Below the pieces are notes generated by a model. That model saw only the letters and a program-made list of their open reading frames with translations. It made no database searches and was not told the DNA's origin. A stretch of 64,000 nucleotides of DNA from CAITZA01 sp937915285. Lineage in GTDB: Bacteria > Desulfobacterota > Desulfomonilia > Desulfomonilales > Desulfomonilaceae. The DNA lies in the NCBI GenBank assembly GCA_036821825.1, contig DAISIV010000004.1, forward strand, positions 1 through 64,000, written 5' to 3'. Positions 44,179 to 54,700 of this stretch are shown here, in pieces; the stretch's first letter is position 1; each line of letters opens with the position of its first letter. The position numbers and the translations under genes were made by a program.

Positions 44179-46311
44179 TCACGAGTCCTGCTTCTGGGCC
44201 AGTATGCTTATTCTGGTTCCTTCCAGTATTTCCGCGAAATCAATCGGCGAGCGATCACCTTTTTCAATCGCCTTTACAAACTGTTCAACACAGCATGCTT
44301 GACCCTTATCCTGACGCCAGAGGTTCATTTTGCTAAAGCCTGGCCAGCCGAAACCGGTCAGTTTACGGAAATTATCCAGTTGTAAAACACGTCCCTCGCT
44401 GAAGACTTCCAGTCGCTCTTTTGGTAACTCCTTGCTACCATTCGAAAAATAGTGAACCGAACCGATTGATCCATTTGTGAACTGAAGATCGATAGTAACC
44501 GTGTCCCTAAGGGGCGCTTTCATAGGGGTGAGGCGCCACGAAAATACTGGACTGTCCGCGAGAAAGCCCAGCAGGTCTATGAAATGACATGCTTCCCCTA
44601 TGATTCTGCCACCACCGATCAAGGGATCCTGTGTCCAGTGCTCAACCGGAATGTGCCCAGCATTGACAGTCATTATGAGCGCTTTGGGCGACTTCACCGA
44701 CATGAGCAGTTCGCTCATCTTTCTTACCTGAGGAGCGAAACGTCTGTTATAGCCTACCATTAGTAAAGTGGGAGCGCCCTTGTCGATGTTGTTTTGATAG
44801 GCTTTTTCGATCTGCGCCATTTCATCGAGATTGAGGCACAGCGGTTTCTCCACAAAAACGTGTTTTCCTGCCTCAAGCCCTTTGATGACGAACCCGGCGT
44901 GGGTATTGTGGCGGGTAGCTATAACAATGGTGTTTATATCCTCATTCTCAAATAAGCTATTTGTATCGGTAGTGGTATTTTCTATGCCATATTTTTTTGC
45001 GGCCAGCACTCCGCTCAGACCCTGCGCTGAGACAACCATTTTCAGGGCTGCTCCGGCGGACCTGAACGCAGGGATCAGCATGGAGGTGGCATAATTACCG
45101 GAACCTATAAAACCAATGGTCGCCATGGCCGCACGTGAGACTGCGACAGGCGCTGAGACCCGGACGGCAGGATTTCGCAAGGTCTCCTGGGATAGCTGAT
45201 CTGTGTCCAGATACTTGAGCAGGATTCCGAGTGATGGTGTCTTGCCGGTGACCAGTTCGTAAGCGGCCGGAGCTTCGTCAATTGGGAATGAATGGCTAAC
45301 TAGTGGCGTTACATTGAGGCTGCCATTAGCCATCATCTCCAGAACCGCTTCCATGTTCCGCTTTTCTGTCCAGCGGACGTAACCAATAGGATAATCATTC
45401 CCTTTTTCTTCGTAATTCGGATCATATCTTCCAGGACCGTAGGAGCATGATACCTGAAAGGACAGTTCCTTTTCGTAGAAATCATCCCGCGACAGTTCCA
45501 GACCGGTAACTCCCACGAGCACTATTCTGCCCTTCTTGCGACACATCAGGGCTGCCTGATGGATTGGCTGGTTGCTTCTGGTAGCGGCGGTTACAATTAC
45601 GGCATCGACTCCCCTGCCCCGTGAATAGGCCGATGCGGAGGATACTGGATCCTCGCCGGCTTGAATATTGATGGTCTGGGCCCCGAATTGTTGCGCCAGA
45701 GCTAGTTTTTTCTCATCAATGTCGATCCCCAGGACCTTGCATCCATTCGCCCTTAGCAACTGGACCGTAATCAGTCCAATCAAACCTAGTCCTGTCACCA
45801 CAACTATTTCTCCGAGTGTGGGCTGGACTAGTCTTATACCCTGAAGGGCAATAGCCCCCAACACGGTGAAGGCTGCTTGGTCATCGGTTACTTCATCCGG
45901 AATTTTCGCGCAAAGGTTTACTGGAACGCTAACGACTTCCGCGTGTTTACCGTTGGAGGCAACTCTATCGCCTTCCTGATAATCAATGATGCCCTTGCCA
46001 ACCGACATTACCTGACCAACGTTGCAGTAACCCATTTCCATGGGTTGCTCCAGCTTATTGCGCACTGTTTCAATAGTTGGGATCAATCCGTCTGTTCTTA
46101 TCTTGTCCAGAACCATCTTAACCTTGTCTGGCTGTTGACGGGCCTTGTTGAGAAACCCGGCCTTGGCGAAATCCAGCAGCATTCTCTCCGTTCCGGATGA
46201 AACAAGACTGGCGCGTGTCCTTATGAGTAGCCTTCCGGCCCTGTCAGCAGGACAGGGGACCTCTGTAAGCGTCACCGTACCATTCCTCATGTTTTGAAGT
46301 AACTGCCTCAT
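44179..46311 (-). CDS. Bi-domain oxidoreductase: zinc-alcohol-dehydrogenase-like plus Gfo/Idh/MocA
   Basis: This protein of 710 residues fuses two dehydrogenases. Residues 1-370 are of the medium-chain alcohol dehydrogenase family (MEMGYCNVGQV, EGDRVASNGKHAE, cofactor loop VVVTGLGLIGLITVQLL). Residues 395-710 are of the Gfo/Idh/MocA family (ATIGFIGSGNYATSMLIPAF and the EKP motif in HVFVEKPLCLN). The same fusion occurs in other EPS and O-antigen loci, where it may convert a nucleotide sugar or a lipid-linked sugar by two coupled redox steps. A strong AGGAGG ribosome-binding site lies 8 bases before the ATG. The exact substrate is not known. Cytoplasmic. Confidence 0.85.
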   Translation of the reverse strand: MRQLLQNMRNGTVTLTEVPCPADRAGRLLIRTRASLVSSGTERMLLDFAKAGFLNKARQQPDKVKMVLDKIRTDGLIPTIETVRNKLEQPMEMGYCNVGQVMSVGKGIIDYQEGDRVASNGKHAEVVSVPVNLCAKIPDEVTDDQAAFTVLGAIALQGIRLVQPTLGEIVVVTGLGLIGLITVQLLRANGCKVLGIDIDEKKLALAQQFGAQTINIQAGEDPVSSASAYSRGRGVDAVIVTAATRSNQPIHQAALMCRKKGRIVLVGVTGLELSRDDFYEKELSFQVSCSYGPGRYDPNYEEKGNDYPIGYVRWTEKRNMEAVLEMMANGSLNVTPLVSHSFPIDEAPAAYELVTGKTPSLGILLKYLDTDQLSQETLRNPAVRVSAPVAVSRAAMATIGFIGSGNYATSMLIPAFRSAGAALKMVVSAQGLSGVLAAKKYGIENTTTDTNSLFENEDINTIVIATRHNTHAGFVIKGLEAGKHVFVEKPLCLNLDEMAQIEKAYQNNIDKGAPTLLMVGYNRRFAPQVRKMSELLMSVKSPKALIMTVNAGHIPVEHWTQDPLIGGGRIIGEACHFIDLLGFLADSPVFSWRLTPMKAPLRDTVTIDLQFTNGSIGSVHYFSNGSKELPKERLEVFSEGRVLQLDNFRKLTGFGWPGFSKMNLWRQDKGQACCVEQFVKAIEKGDRSPIDFAEILEGTRISILAQKQDS

Positions 46312-46749
46312 AAGTATGTCCTCCTGAGAACTGAGAGAAACTTGCGCATTCCTTCATACGAACAAATATCAACCGACAAATACATTCCTTTATCTACCAC
46401 GATTGGAACAAATCTCTTCAACCTGGGTAAAAATTTATTCTCGGATTTATCATGACTTCTACAGCGGATGGGGTAGGATGAAGTAGCATGTTCGTCTTCA
46501 TTCGCTTAGTCTGCGAGCTTGACTGGATTGGGATGTGACAGAAGTCCGTTATCAAAGTTACCAGACAAAACTCATGCCTACAAACACTGGATGTTGTTTC
46601 GCTATGTCTATTTTTAATAGTAATTTCCTTAAACCGAATGTATAAATTACAGACTCACTTGGGTAAACCCTAAACAACGTTTGCCATAAGTGACCCAGTA
46701 ATGTTTTTCCAATCCTTCAACCATGAATACTAATTGAGAGTCCGTTAAT
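46312..46749. other. 438-base divergent intergenic region
   Basis: This gap lies between the divergent bi-domain oxidoreductase and methyltransferase genes. It contains the oxidoreductase ribosome-binding site (AGGAGG on the minus strand at 46320-46325). No convincing promoter, riboswitch, repeat or small gene was found. Confidence 0.5.
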
Positions 46750-47733
46750 TTGAAAGCTCTTGAAAGGCAAGTCAGAAAATTTCTTTCTTTGCTGCCTCCT
46801 GAACTGGAAACCATAACCAAGGGGCTGATAAGCTACGTCCCGGGTATCATGAAGTTTTCCGATCTAACCCATTCCAGTGGGGCAATGTATTGTTATTCAA
46901 CCTACCTGGCTCATGTTTACCAGGCTTACAAGACGGGTTTGGCTCCGTTTCCGCGCACAGTCCTGGAACTAGGTCCAGGATCATCCTTTGGAGTCGGGCT
47001 GGCAGCCCTTCTCTGCGGCGCAGACGTTTATTACGCCATAGATGAGCTTCCACATGCCAGGCTTGACATTAACCTGGAAGTCCTCGATGAAACTATTGAT
47101 CTTCTCAGATGCCGCACAGACCCTACCGAGGAGCGAGGCACTCGAAAAATACTGGACCGTTTCCCGGTGGAACTTCTGACGGATGATGTTCTGAACGCAG
47201 CCCTGGATTCCGGACGGGTCGAAAGGATTCGGCGGGTGATGACCAGGTCGATACAAGACGGGGGAGAAGCCATCGAGGGAGACATCCGGATGGTCTACAT
47301 TCATCCGTTCAGCGGACGAACCATGCTGCCTGAGCATTCAGTTGATATGATCATGTCCACTGTTGTCCTGCAGGTGGTGGAAAACCTTCCAGACATTTAC
47401 TCTAGTTTCGCATACTGGCTAAAACCGGGTGGATGGATGTCGCACTTCATCGACTTCAGCAATTATGGCATGACACGCGACTGGAATGGCCACTGGGCTT
47501 GTTCAAGTTTTGTGTGGCGCTTGATGCAGGGGAATCGACCTTACTTGCACAACAGGGCGCCGCATTCAGTCCACATCCAACTAATGCAACAAAACGGGTT
47601 TGAAATAATTTCTGATGTCAGGACTTACAATGACACCGGCATTTCCAGGAAAGACCTGGCAAGAGAATTCCAGTGTCTTACAGACGATGATCTACGAATT
47701 ACCCGCTCATTGGTCCAGGCGGTTAAGAGTTGA
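46750..47733 (+). CDS. SAM-dependent methyltransferase (class I)
   Basis: This protein of 327 residues has the Rossmann methyltransferase motif I TVLELGPGSSFGVGLAALLCGADVYYAIDE (glycine-rich loop and acidic residue ending the second strand). Motif IV is in HSVDMIMSTVVLQVVENL, and a WLKPGGWMSHFID segment is typical of class I enzymes. The start is TTG 46750; no strong ribosome-binding site is evident. EPS loci often carry such enzymes for O-methylation of sugars or carboxylates, but the substrate is not evident. It is followed by a beta-helix protein on the same strand. Confidence 0.8.
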   Translation: MKALERQVRKFLSLLPPELETITKGLISYVPGIMKFSDLTHSSGAMYCYSTYLAHVYQAYKTGLAPFPRTVLELGPGSSFGVGLAALLCGADVYYAIDELPHARLDINLEVLDETIDLLRCRTDPTEERGTRKILDRFPVELLTDDVLNAALDSGRVERIRRVMTRSIQDGGEAIEGDIRMVYIHPFSGRTMLPEHSVDMIMSTVVLQVVENLPDIYSSFAYWLKPGGWMSHFIDFSNYGMTRDWNGHWACSSFVWRLMQGNRPYLHNRAPHSVHIQLMQQNGFEIISDVRTYNDTGISRKDLAREFQCLTDDDLRITRSLVQAVKS

Positions 47734-47740
47734 TTTCTTG

Positions 47741-47755
47741 ACCAAACGTTTTGGT
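47741..47755 (+). terminator. Small hairpin after the methyltransferase gene
   Basis: ACCAAA and TTTGGT form a 6-bp stem with a 3-nt loop (CGT), 8 bases after the stop codon. No T tract follows. Weak candidate. Confidence 0.25.
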
Positions 47756-47803
47756 TCAATAATTTCTGATCCAAAAACAGAGCGGTAGAAACGGATTAAA
47801 TTG

Positions 47804-49468
47804 ATGAAAGCTCCAAATCTTTTTTTGTCAGGAGGCCTTATAAGATATTGCTGGGGTATCCTTCCGGCATTGATAACCCTCGCATGGCCTTGCATTTGCG
47901 ACGTTCCTTGCCATGCGGAGGTTTATCACATCGACGTCATACGTGGCTCTGAGGATTTTCCCGGTACGGCCGACAGGCCTTTCAAGACATTGAAACAGGC
48001 GTCAAGGTCTTTGAAACCCGGGGACAAGGCGATGATCCATCCGGGTATATATCACGAACAGATAATGGGAGGGGTATCAGGCACAGCCGAGGCGCCTATA
48101 GTTTATGAAGGCGTGGACCGGGACAAGGTGATTCTACGTGGCAGTATGTTTCTGGACGATTGGCGACAAAAAGGTAATTCATGGGTCAGGCGGGGTCTAA
48201 AACCGGTCACGCTAGTCAATTCTTTTGTGCTTGTCGATGAAAAACATTTCCTGAAACGTGCTGAAAGCCCAGTAAATTTGCCGCCGGACTCCTTTTATGT
48301 CGATCCTCTCGGGATCTACATGATTCGCCTGATAAATGACGCAAATCCCAATACGGATCACAAGGTGGAAGTCTACGAGTATGATTTTGCGTTCAATTCC
48401 GGTAACCGATGGGGTGGAACAGCCAAAAGCTGGATCACTTTGCGTAATATGACCATCGAGAAATACGGAGCCTATGGAATATCCTCGGAGGTAACCAAGC
48501 CCAATGAGAATGCACACTGGCTGCTTGAAAATCTTACCATCAGGCTAAACCACCAGGCTGGCATTTTTGCCTGTGGTGACGATTGGGTAGTCAGGAACTG
48601 CTCATTTTTGAAGAACCTCGTTCATGGTTGCCAAATCAACGGGGCTCGAGTCAGGTTTGAGAATAACCTGTGCTCTGAAAACGAGATGTTTGGCAGCAGC
48701 GGTTACGGTGGAGCCGGGTTGCTGATCGGCCCGGACAAATCGGCCAATTCTTGTGTAGTGAGGTCAAACAACTTCTCCAACAATGGCCACCCGGACACTG
48801 GATATGGATGTGGGGTGTATCTGGAGGGTAGATCCTACGGTAATACCATCGAAAACAACCTGGTTTCAGGAAACAGCCATTGCGGCATCGGTTTCTTTGG
48901 ATCGTCGGGAAATCTGGTAATCAACAATGTGATCTCAAAAACGGGATCTGACCGAAGACAGGGGAATACCGGGGCTTTCGTCGTCGGGCATAGTTACGAG
49001 GGCGCTCCAACTCAGTCGAAAAATAACCTGGTAGCTCACAACACCGTCTGGAAGTGTCCCACTCCGCTTAAGGTTCTTCAACCCTCCGAAACTGTTGCGC
49101 CCCAAGAACAGAACCGTTTTGTAAACAATGTTTTTGCAGACTATCTCTTTATAACTCCTTTCCCCAAAGGCTTCGGGGTGGAAACAGATAACAATGCGTG
49201 GTTTCAGGCTCGATCAGAATTTCAGTTCAACAGGGACAGCCTTAAAGGGATGCTGGATGAGAATGTTGGAGCGACGGATGAAATCAAGCGTTTCAAGGGA
49301 AAAACTCCAGGATTTGTGGCGCCTGAAAAGGGGGATTTCCGGATCAAACCGGACTCTCCCCTGTTAGACGCCGGAGTGGCAATTAAGGAAGTGAATGTGG
49401 ACAGGGACGGTTTAAAGCGTCCATGCGGCAAGGCTCACGATATAGGCGCTTATGAGTTGTGTAAATGA
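47804..49468 (+). CDS. Secreted right-handed beta-helix protein (pectate-lyase-like fold)
   Basis: This protein of 554 residues starts at ATG 47804 and has a signal peptide (hydrophobic about 17-36, cleavage near CHA). The mature protein shows repeated parallel-beta-helix coils: the DUF1565-type start (FPGTADRPFKTLKQASRSLKPGD), then many Asn-rich turns (ENNLCSEN, SNNFSNNG, ENNLVSGN, VINNVISKT, NTVW, VNNVF), ending DIGAYELC. Such proteins include lyases, epimerases (AlgG-like) and polymer-protecting factors; the catalytic residues cannot be assigned by eye. In this context it probably binds, epimerises or cleaves EPS in the periplasm. Confidence 0.82.
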   Translation: MKAPNLFLSGGLIRYCWGILPALITLAWPCICDVPCHAEVYHIDVIRGSEDFPGTADRPFKTLKQASRSLKPGDKAMIHPGIYHEQIMGGVSGTAEAPIVYEGVDRDKVILRGSMFLDDWRQKGNSWVRRGLKPVTLVNSFVLVDEKHFLKRAESPVNLPPDSFYVDPLGIYMIRLINDANPNTDHKVEVYEYDFAFNSGNRWGGTAKSWITLRNMTIEKYGAYGISSEVTKPNENAHWLLENLTIRLNHQAGIFACGDDWVVRNCSFLKNLVHGCQINGARVRFENNLCSENEMFGSSGYGGAGLLIGPDKSANSCVVRSNNFSNNGHPDTGYGCGVYLEGRSYGNTIENNLVSGNSHCGIGFFGSSGNLVINNVISKTGSDRRQGNTGAFVVGHSYEGAPTQSKNNLVAHNTVWKCPTPLKVLQPSETVAPQEQNRFVNNVFADYLFITPFPKGFGVETDNNAWFQARSEFQFNRDSLKGMLDENVGATDEIKRFKGKTPGFVAPEKGDFRIKPDSPLLDAGVAIKEVNVDRDGLKRPCGKAHDIGAYELCK

Positions 49469-49628
49469 ATTGGGGAGAAAGAATTTTTAGTAACGAAAAA
49501 GTAAATTCAGTCTGAATGTCTGGATAGTCGAGCGCTCGTTATTCTTTAGCTTGCGTGTCGCTCGAATGTAACCTCCCCGAAAAATTTCTGCGCCTCTCAG
49601 TTGGAAATAACCGGAGGTAAGAAAGAAT

Positions 49629-50561
49629 TTGAGGGATTTCTACGGCCCAATTGAGGATGAAACCGCTTTAGTTCAGTTTCAGGAGAAATGGCTTAAAACT
49701 TACTTTGAAGTTGTTGGAGTGCCTTCAGTCTCACTGCGAGATAGGTTGTGGTATTCGACCGGTTCCAGAATATTCATCAACTTGCCGTGTGACGGGCCAA
49801 TCACGATTGACGATGAACAAAAGAGGGTTTTATGGAATTCAGGAGCAGTATTCCTGAAATATCCGTCTGCCGTCGAATTTCCTGGATTCCCGAGCTATCT
49901 TTATCTTGTCACGGACAAGAGCTATGACCTGGAAACACTTTCTAGTCATGTCAGAAAAGAGACCGCAAGGGCATTGAAAAAATGTCATGTCGAACAAATA
50001 CCCATCAAGGATATCCTCTCGGAAGCTCCTTCAATCATCGCTGACACCCACATAAGACAGGGTAGAGAGTTCGACAATTCCATTCTTCTGGAATGGATGG
50101 ACGCAATTCGTGCAGCGTCAGAAAACCCTTTATTCGAATGTTGGGCATCTTTTGTGGGCTCAAGGGTCGGAGCGTTTCGGATCGATTTCACGTATCGTGG
50201 CGGCTTCTATGGGGACGTGCTTTTCAACGTCAAGGAACTTCTGAAATATCAAGTGATGAACGCTTTGATGTTCGTCTCAACCAGGGATGTCATCAGGCGT
50301 CCACATGTAGACCATGTTTCTTATGGCATGAGAAGCATTTACGGAGACAAGCCATCCTTGAACAAATTCAAGGAATCAATGGGTTACAGAAAAATTGTTT
50401 TCCGGGAGAGAATTGAGGTTGCGCCATGGTTCCGAATATTGATAAACCGAAAAAGCGCCGGGTTTGGGGCCATGATACTGGAAAAAATTGGAACACGCTC
50501 TCAGAAATTCCAAAAGCTTGAGGCTATACTGGACATGTATTCGTCGCAATTCGAGGCATGA
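49629..50561 (+). CDS. FemAB/GNAT-like acyl- or aminoacyl-transferase (copy B)
   Basis: This protein of 310 residues is the same length as the 16624 product and shares its block order: VTDKSYDLETL, SEAPSIIADTHIRQ, WASFVGSRVGAFRIDFTYRGG, LLKYQVMNALMFVSTRD, SYGMRSIYGDKPSLNKFKESMGYRK and ERIEV. It starts at TTG 49629, behind a GGAGGT box. The fold is that of FemAB/BioF2-like double-GNAT enzymes, which transfer aminoacyl or acyl groups to amines. No signal peptide is seen, so it would act on a cytoplasmic, lipid-linked precursor. It lies just before wecB, which makes an N-acetylated amino sugar. The substrate is inferred, not shown. Confidence 0.7.
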   Translation: MRDFYGPIEDETALVQFQEKWLKTYFEVVGVPSVSLRDRLWYSTGSRIFINLPCDGPITIDDEQKRVLWNSGAVFLKYPSAVEFPGFPSYLYLVTDKSYDLETLSSHVRKETARALKKCHVEQIPIKDILSEAPSIIADTHIRQGREFDNSILLEWMDAIRAASENPLFECWASFVGSRVGAFRIDFTYRGGFYGDVLFNVKELLKYQVMNALMFVSTRDVIRRPHVDHVSYGMRSIYGDKPSLNKFKESMGYRKIVFRERIEVAPWFRILINRKSAGFGAMILEKIGTRSQKFQKLEAILDMYSSQFEA

Positions 50562-50656
50562 GTTCGGGATCATTCCTATAGGGACCCAGGAGGGTCCCAC
50601 GAAGTCATCTGCTAAAACAAACCAGATTACGAATTGGTAAAGGATAATTTTGCAAA

Positions 50657-51748
50657 ATGAAAATTTATAGCGTTGTTGGAGCCAGACCTAATTTTATGAA
50701 GGTTGCCCCGCTTGCGATTGCATTCCGTAAGTATCCGGGACTGGAAATGTTTGTCATCCACACCGGCCAGCATTATGACACATTGATGAGTGACATATTT
50801 TTTGACCAGTTGGAACTTCCGAGGCCATACCGCCATCTTGGTGTGGGTTCCGGTGGTCACGGCGAGATGACCGGCAAGATCATGATAGAATTTGAAAAGA
50901 TATGTCTTGAAGAGCGGCCTGATCTGGTGATCGTGGTGGGTGATGTGAATTCAACGGTGGCCACAGCGCTTGTGGCCAGGAAGCTCTTCATACCGGTGGC
51001 TCACGTAGAATCAGGTCTCAGATCATTTGATGAGACGATGCCGGAGGAACTGAACCGGCGGCTAACAGACTGTCTTTCCAATCTGCTGTTTGTGTCAGAA
51101 CCCTCCGGTATGAACAATCTTGAGCATGAGGGTATAGACATGAGCCGCGCTTACCTGGTTGGTGACATCATGCTAGAAACATTGCAGATGTTCTGGCCTA
51201 TAGTTCAACAAAGGAAAAGGAGCAGGTTTTTTGGTCTGGAACCCAAGGAATTTGCAATAGTTACTATTCACAGGCCTTCGAATGTCGACCATCCGGAGAA
51301 TTTGAGCAAAGTCATCGAGATATTGGCTTCCATTCCTTTACCCACAATATTTCCAGCTCATCCGAGGACTCTCGATAAGGCCAGAAAATTCGGACTCATG
51401 CCCAAACTCGAAAAACTGGAAAATGTGCGCTTTGTTCCACCAGAATCATACTTCGACTTTCTGTCACTGCTTTCGGACGCAAAACTGACGCTTTCAGATT
51501 CAGGCTCTATACAGTCAGAGGCAAGCTTTTTAGACATTCCATGTCTTGTATGTCGTGAAAACACCGAGCGCCCTATTTACATTGAGGAAGGCGCTTGTTC
51601 CCTTGTTGGTCTCGACAAAGCCCTGATCAAGACCAGAATCGATGAAATATTGTCCGGCCAATACAAGACGGCCTCACCACTCGTCAAAACTCTGGGTGAC
51701 CAGGTAGGTGACAAAATCGCCAGGATCATTTCAGAGAAGATGATTTGA
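50657..51748 (+). CDS. wecB: UDP-N-acetylglucosamine 2-epimerase (non-hydrolysing)
   Basis: This protein of 363 residues has the WecB/MnaA pattern: GARPNFMKVAPL at the N-terminus, IHTGQHYD, VVGDVNSTVATALVARKLFIPVAHVESGLRS, TIHRPSNVDHPENL, DSGSIQSEASFLDIPCLVCRENTERP. It interconverts UDP-GlcNAc and UDP-ManNAc in the cytoplasm, supplying a ManNAc donor for the EPS glycosyltransferases. Length is typical. ATG start at 50657. It forms the right-hand end of the EPS locus, converging on the RND pump genes with a hairpin between. Confidence 0.92.
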   Translation: MKIYSVVGARPNFMKVAPLAIAFRKYPGLEMFVIHTGQHYDTLMSDIFFDQLELPRPYRHLGVGSGGHGEMTGKIMIEFEKICLEERPDLVIVVGDVNSTVATALVARKLFIPVAHVESGLRSFDETMPEELNRRLTDCLSNLLFVSEPSGMNNLEHEGIDMSRAYLVGDIMLETLQMFWPIVQQRKRSRFFGLEPKEFAIVTIHRPSNVDHPENLSKVIEILASIPLPTIFPAHPRTLDKARKFGLMPKLEKLENVRFVPPESYFDFLSLLSDAKLTLSDSGSIQSEASFLDIPCLVCRENTERPIYIEEGACSLVGLDKALIKTRIDEILSGQYKTASPLVKTLGDQVGDKIARIISEKMI

Positions 51749-51755
51749 AAAGTTT

Positions 51756-51774
51756 GACAGATCATGGATCTGTC
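51756..51774. terminator. Hairpin between wecB and the RND pump
   Basis: GACAGATC and GATCTGTC form a perfect 8-bp stem with a 3-nt loop (ATG), 7 bases after the wecB stop and 18 bases from the pump gene end. No T tract, but position and symmetry suit a two-way terminator. Confidence 0.45.
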
Positions 51775-51791
51775 GCAACTCTTCACTGAAT

Positions 51792-54700
51792 CTAGGGGGC
51801 TCTTCTGAACTTCTGCATGAGCACATACATTACAGGCGCAAAGAAAATGCCCAGCATGGTTACACCCACCATTCCTGCGAATACCGCTGTGCCCATCGAC
51901 TGCCTGCTCGATGCTCCAGCCCCTGTAGCAAAAACGAGGGGGGCTACTCCCATTATAAATGCGAATGAGGTCATCAATATGGGTCTGAACCTCAGTTTGG
52001 AACCCTCAATTGCTGCCTCAATGTAACCTGCGCCCTTGGCCCTTGCTTCACGAGCAAACTCCACAATCAGAATGGCGTTCTTTGCAGAAAGCCCCACTAG
52101 CAGTATCAATCCGACCTGGGTGTAGAGATTATTGTCCATTCCCCGTATCAAAAGCCCCACCGCTGCTCCGAGAACGGCCAAAGGCACAGTGAGTATGACT
52201 GCCATCGGGTCTGACCAGCTTTCGTATTGAGCTGCTAGAATCAGAATAACCACAACCACTGCGAGGGCAAAAACAAACCCGATCTGTCCCCCGGCTTTTT
52301 TCTCTTCGTAAGCCATGCCTGTCCATTCGTACGTGATGCCTTGGGGAAATCTCTGGGCAGCCAGCGATTCCATTGTTGACAGCGCCTGACCGGAACTGAA
52401 TCCCGGCGCAGACTGACCGGAAACGCGGGCAGATGTCAACATGTTGTAACGATCTATTCGCTGTGGCCCAACGGTTTCCTCAACTTTAACAAATGCGCTT
52501 AAGGGAATGATCTTGCCATCAAGTGATCTCACCTGAAGTTTACCAATGTCCTCGGGCTTTCTCCTGAATACACTGTCAGCCTGGACCTTAACCTGCCATG
52601 TCCTACCGAACTTATTGAAGTCGTTTACATATTCGGACCCGAGAAAAGCCTGCATGGTTTCGAATACCGATTTCAGAGGAATCCTTAAGTCTAGCGCCTT
52701 TACCCGATCCACGTCAGCGAATAGTGTTGGAGTCTCAGCCCTGAATGATGAGTTGACCCCCATCAGTGAGGGCTGTCGTGCAGCGGCCGCCACAATGTCA
52801 TCCGCCGCCTCTGCAAGTCTGCCTATCCCAAGACCAAGGGCATCCTGTACCTGCATATCGAATCCGCTGCTCACTCCCAGGCCGCTGATGGGCGGTAAAG
52901 CAAATGGAAACAGCAAAGCAGCTTCCTGGATGTTGTAGAACTTCTTGGCCATCTCCAACATCATGGCGTCGCGAGTCTGGCCCTTGGCCAGCCTCTCATC
53001 CCACGGTTTGAGTGAAATAAAACCTCCACCGAGGTTGGGGCCTGTGCCATCTATGATCGAATAGCCAGGCATAAGCGTAAAGGTATTTACCCCACCTACT
53101 GTCTTGAGTATCTCTGCGATGTTGTCCATAACCTTTTGGGTTCGCTCAAGCGAAGCCCCATCGGGCAATTGCAGATTAACCAGCAGCAGACCGTCATCCT
53201 CATCAGGCAGGAATCCCGTCGGAACTTGCATAAATCCTATGTAGGTCATTCCCAGTAAACACACGAATGCCACGAGCGCTATGGACAGCTTTCTCAGGAG
53301 TATGGTGACTGTCCGGGAATAGCCTTCCGTGACCTTGTCAAAGAATGAATTGAATTTTCTGAAAAAGAAATTCTTCTGCCCGTGATCCTCCTTCAGGAGA
53401 ATGGCGCAAAGCGCAGGACTCAGCGTCAGAGCGTTTATGGCGCTAAAAAGAGTGGTTACCGCAATGGTCAGCGAGAACTGCCTGTAAAGCTGACCCGAAA
53501 TCCCCCCGAGAAAAGAGGCAGGAACAAAGACCGCCATGAGGACGAGAGTGATGCCAACAATTGCCCCGGTTATCTCTTCCATGGCCTTGACCGTGGCGTC
53601 TCGTGCGCTAAGTCCCAACTCGGTCATGTTACGTTCAACGTTCTCCACAACAACTATTGCGTCATCGACCACTATCCCAATGGCCAATACGAGACCAAGC
53701 AGGGTTATCATGTTGATGGAAAACCCCAACAGAGCCATGACTGCAAAAGTACCAACGAGCGCCACAGGAATCGTTATGGACGGGATGAGTGTAGCGCGCC
53801 AGTTCTGAAGAAAAATGAAAACAACCACAAAAACCAGTAAAAAAGCCTCGAAGAGCGTCTTCACAACCTCATGTATGGATACCCTGACAAAAAGGGAAGA
53901 ATCGTAAACCGTTTTGTAGTCAAGACCGCTTGGAAAGTCCTTTTTCAGCTCGCTCATCTTTTTCGATACCAACTCGGCCACATCAAGCGCATTTGATCCC
54001 GGCGCCTGGTAGACAATGATCGTGGCGGCAGGCAGGCCATTCATGAAAGAAAGCGTGTCGTAGTTTTTACCTCCCAACTCGACCCTGGCGACGTCCTTAA
54101 TCTTGGTTATCCTACCCCTTTCACCTCTTTTGACTACTATGTCCTCGAATTGCTCAACCTCGTTCAATCTACCCAGGGTGTTGACAGTCAACTGGAAGTC
54201 CTGTCCCTCCGGCACAGGCTGCTGTCCAATCTGACCGGCTGCTACCTGGACGTTCTGCTCTCTGAGCGCTTCAAGCACGTCGGAGGTCGTCAAGCCGTTA
54301 TGTTGCATACGGTCAGGATCGAGCCATATCCTCATGCCGTATTCTTTGTCCGGCGCAACAAAAATGTCTCCAACGCCTTTGATTCGGGTAAGCTGGTCCT
54401 TTATTCGAATGGTAGTATAATTGGTGATGTAGAGATCATCGAGCCTGCCATCTGACGAGTAAAGACACATGATGTTGACAATATTGGTTGATTGCTTTTT
54501 TGAGCTTACCCCTTGGCGCTGAACTGATTCGGGCAATTTCGCCATCGCCTTCTGGACCCTATTCTGAACCAGAACCGTGGCCATATCTATGTCCGTTCCA
54601 AGTTCAAATGTGATCTTGAGAGTGTATTGGCCATTGCTCGAGCAGGTGCTGCTCATATACATCATACCCTCTACTCCGTTGACCTCCTGTTCAATGGGCG

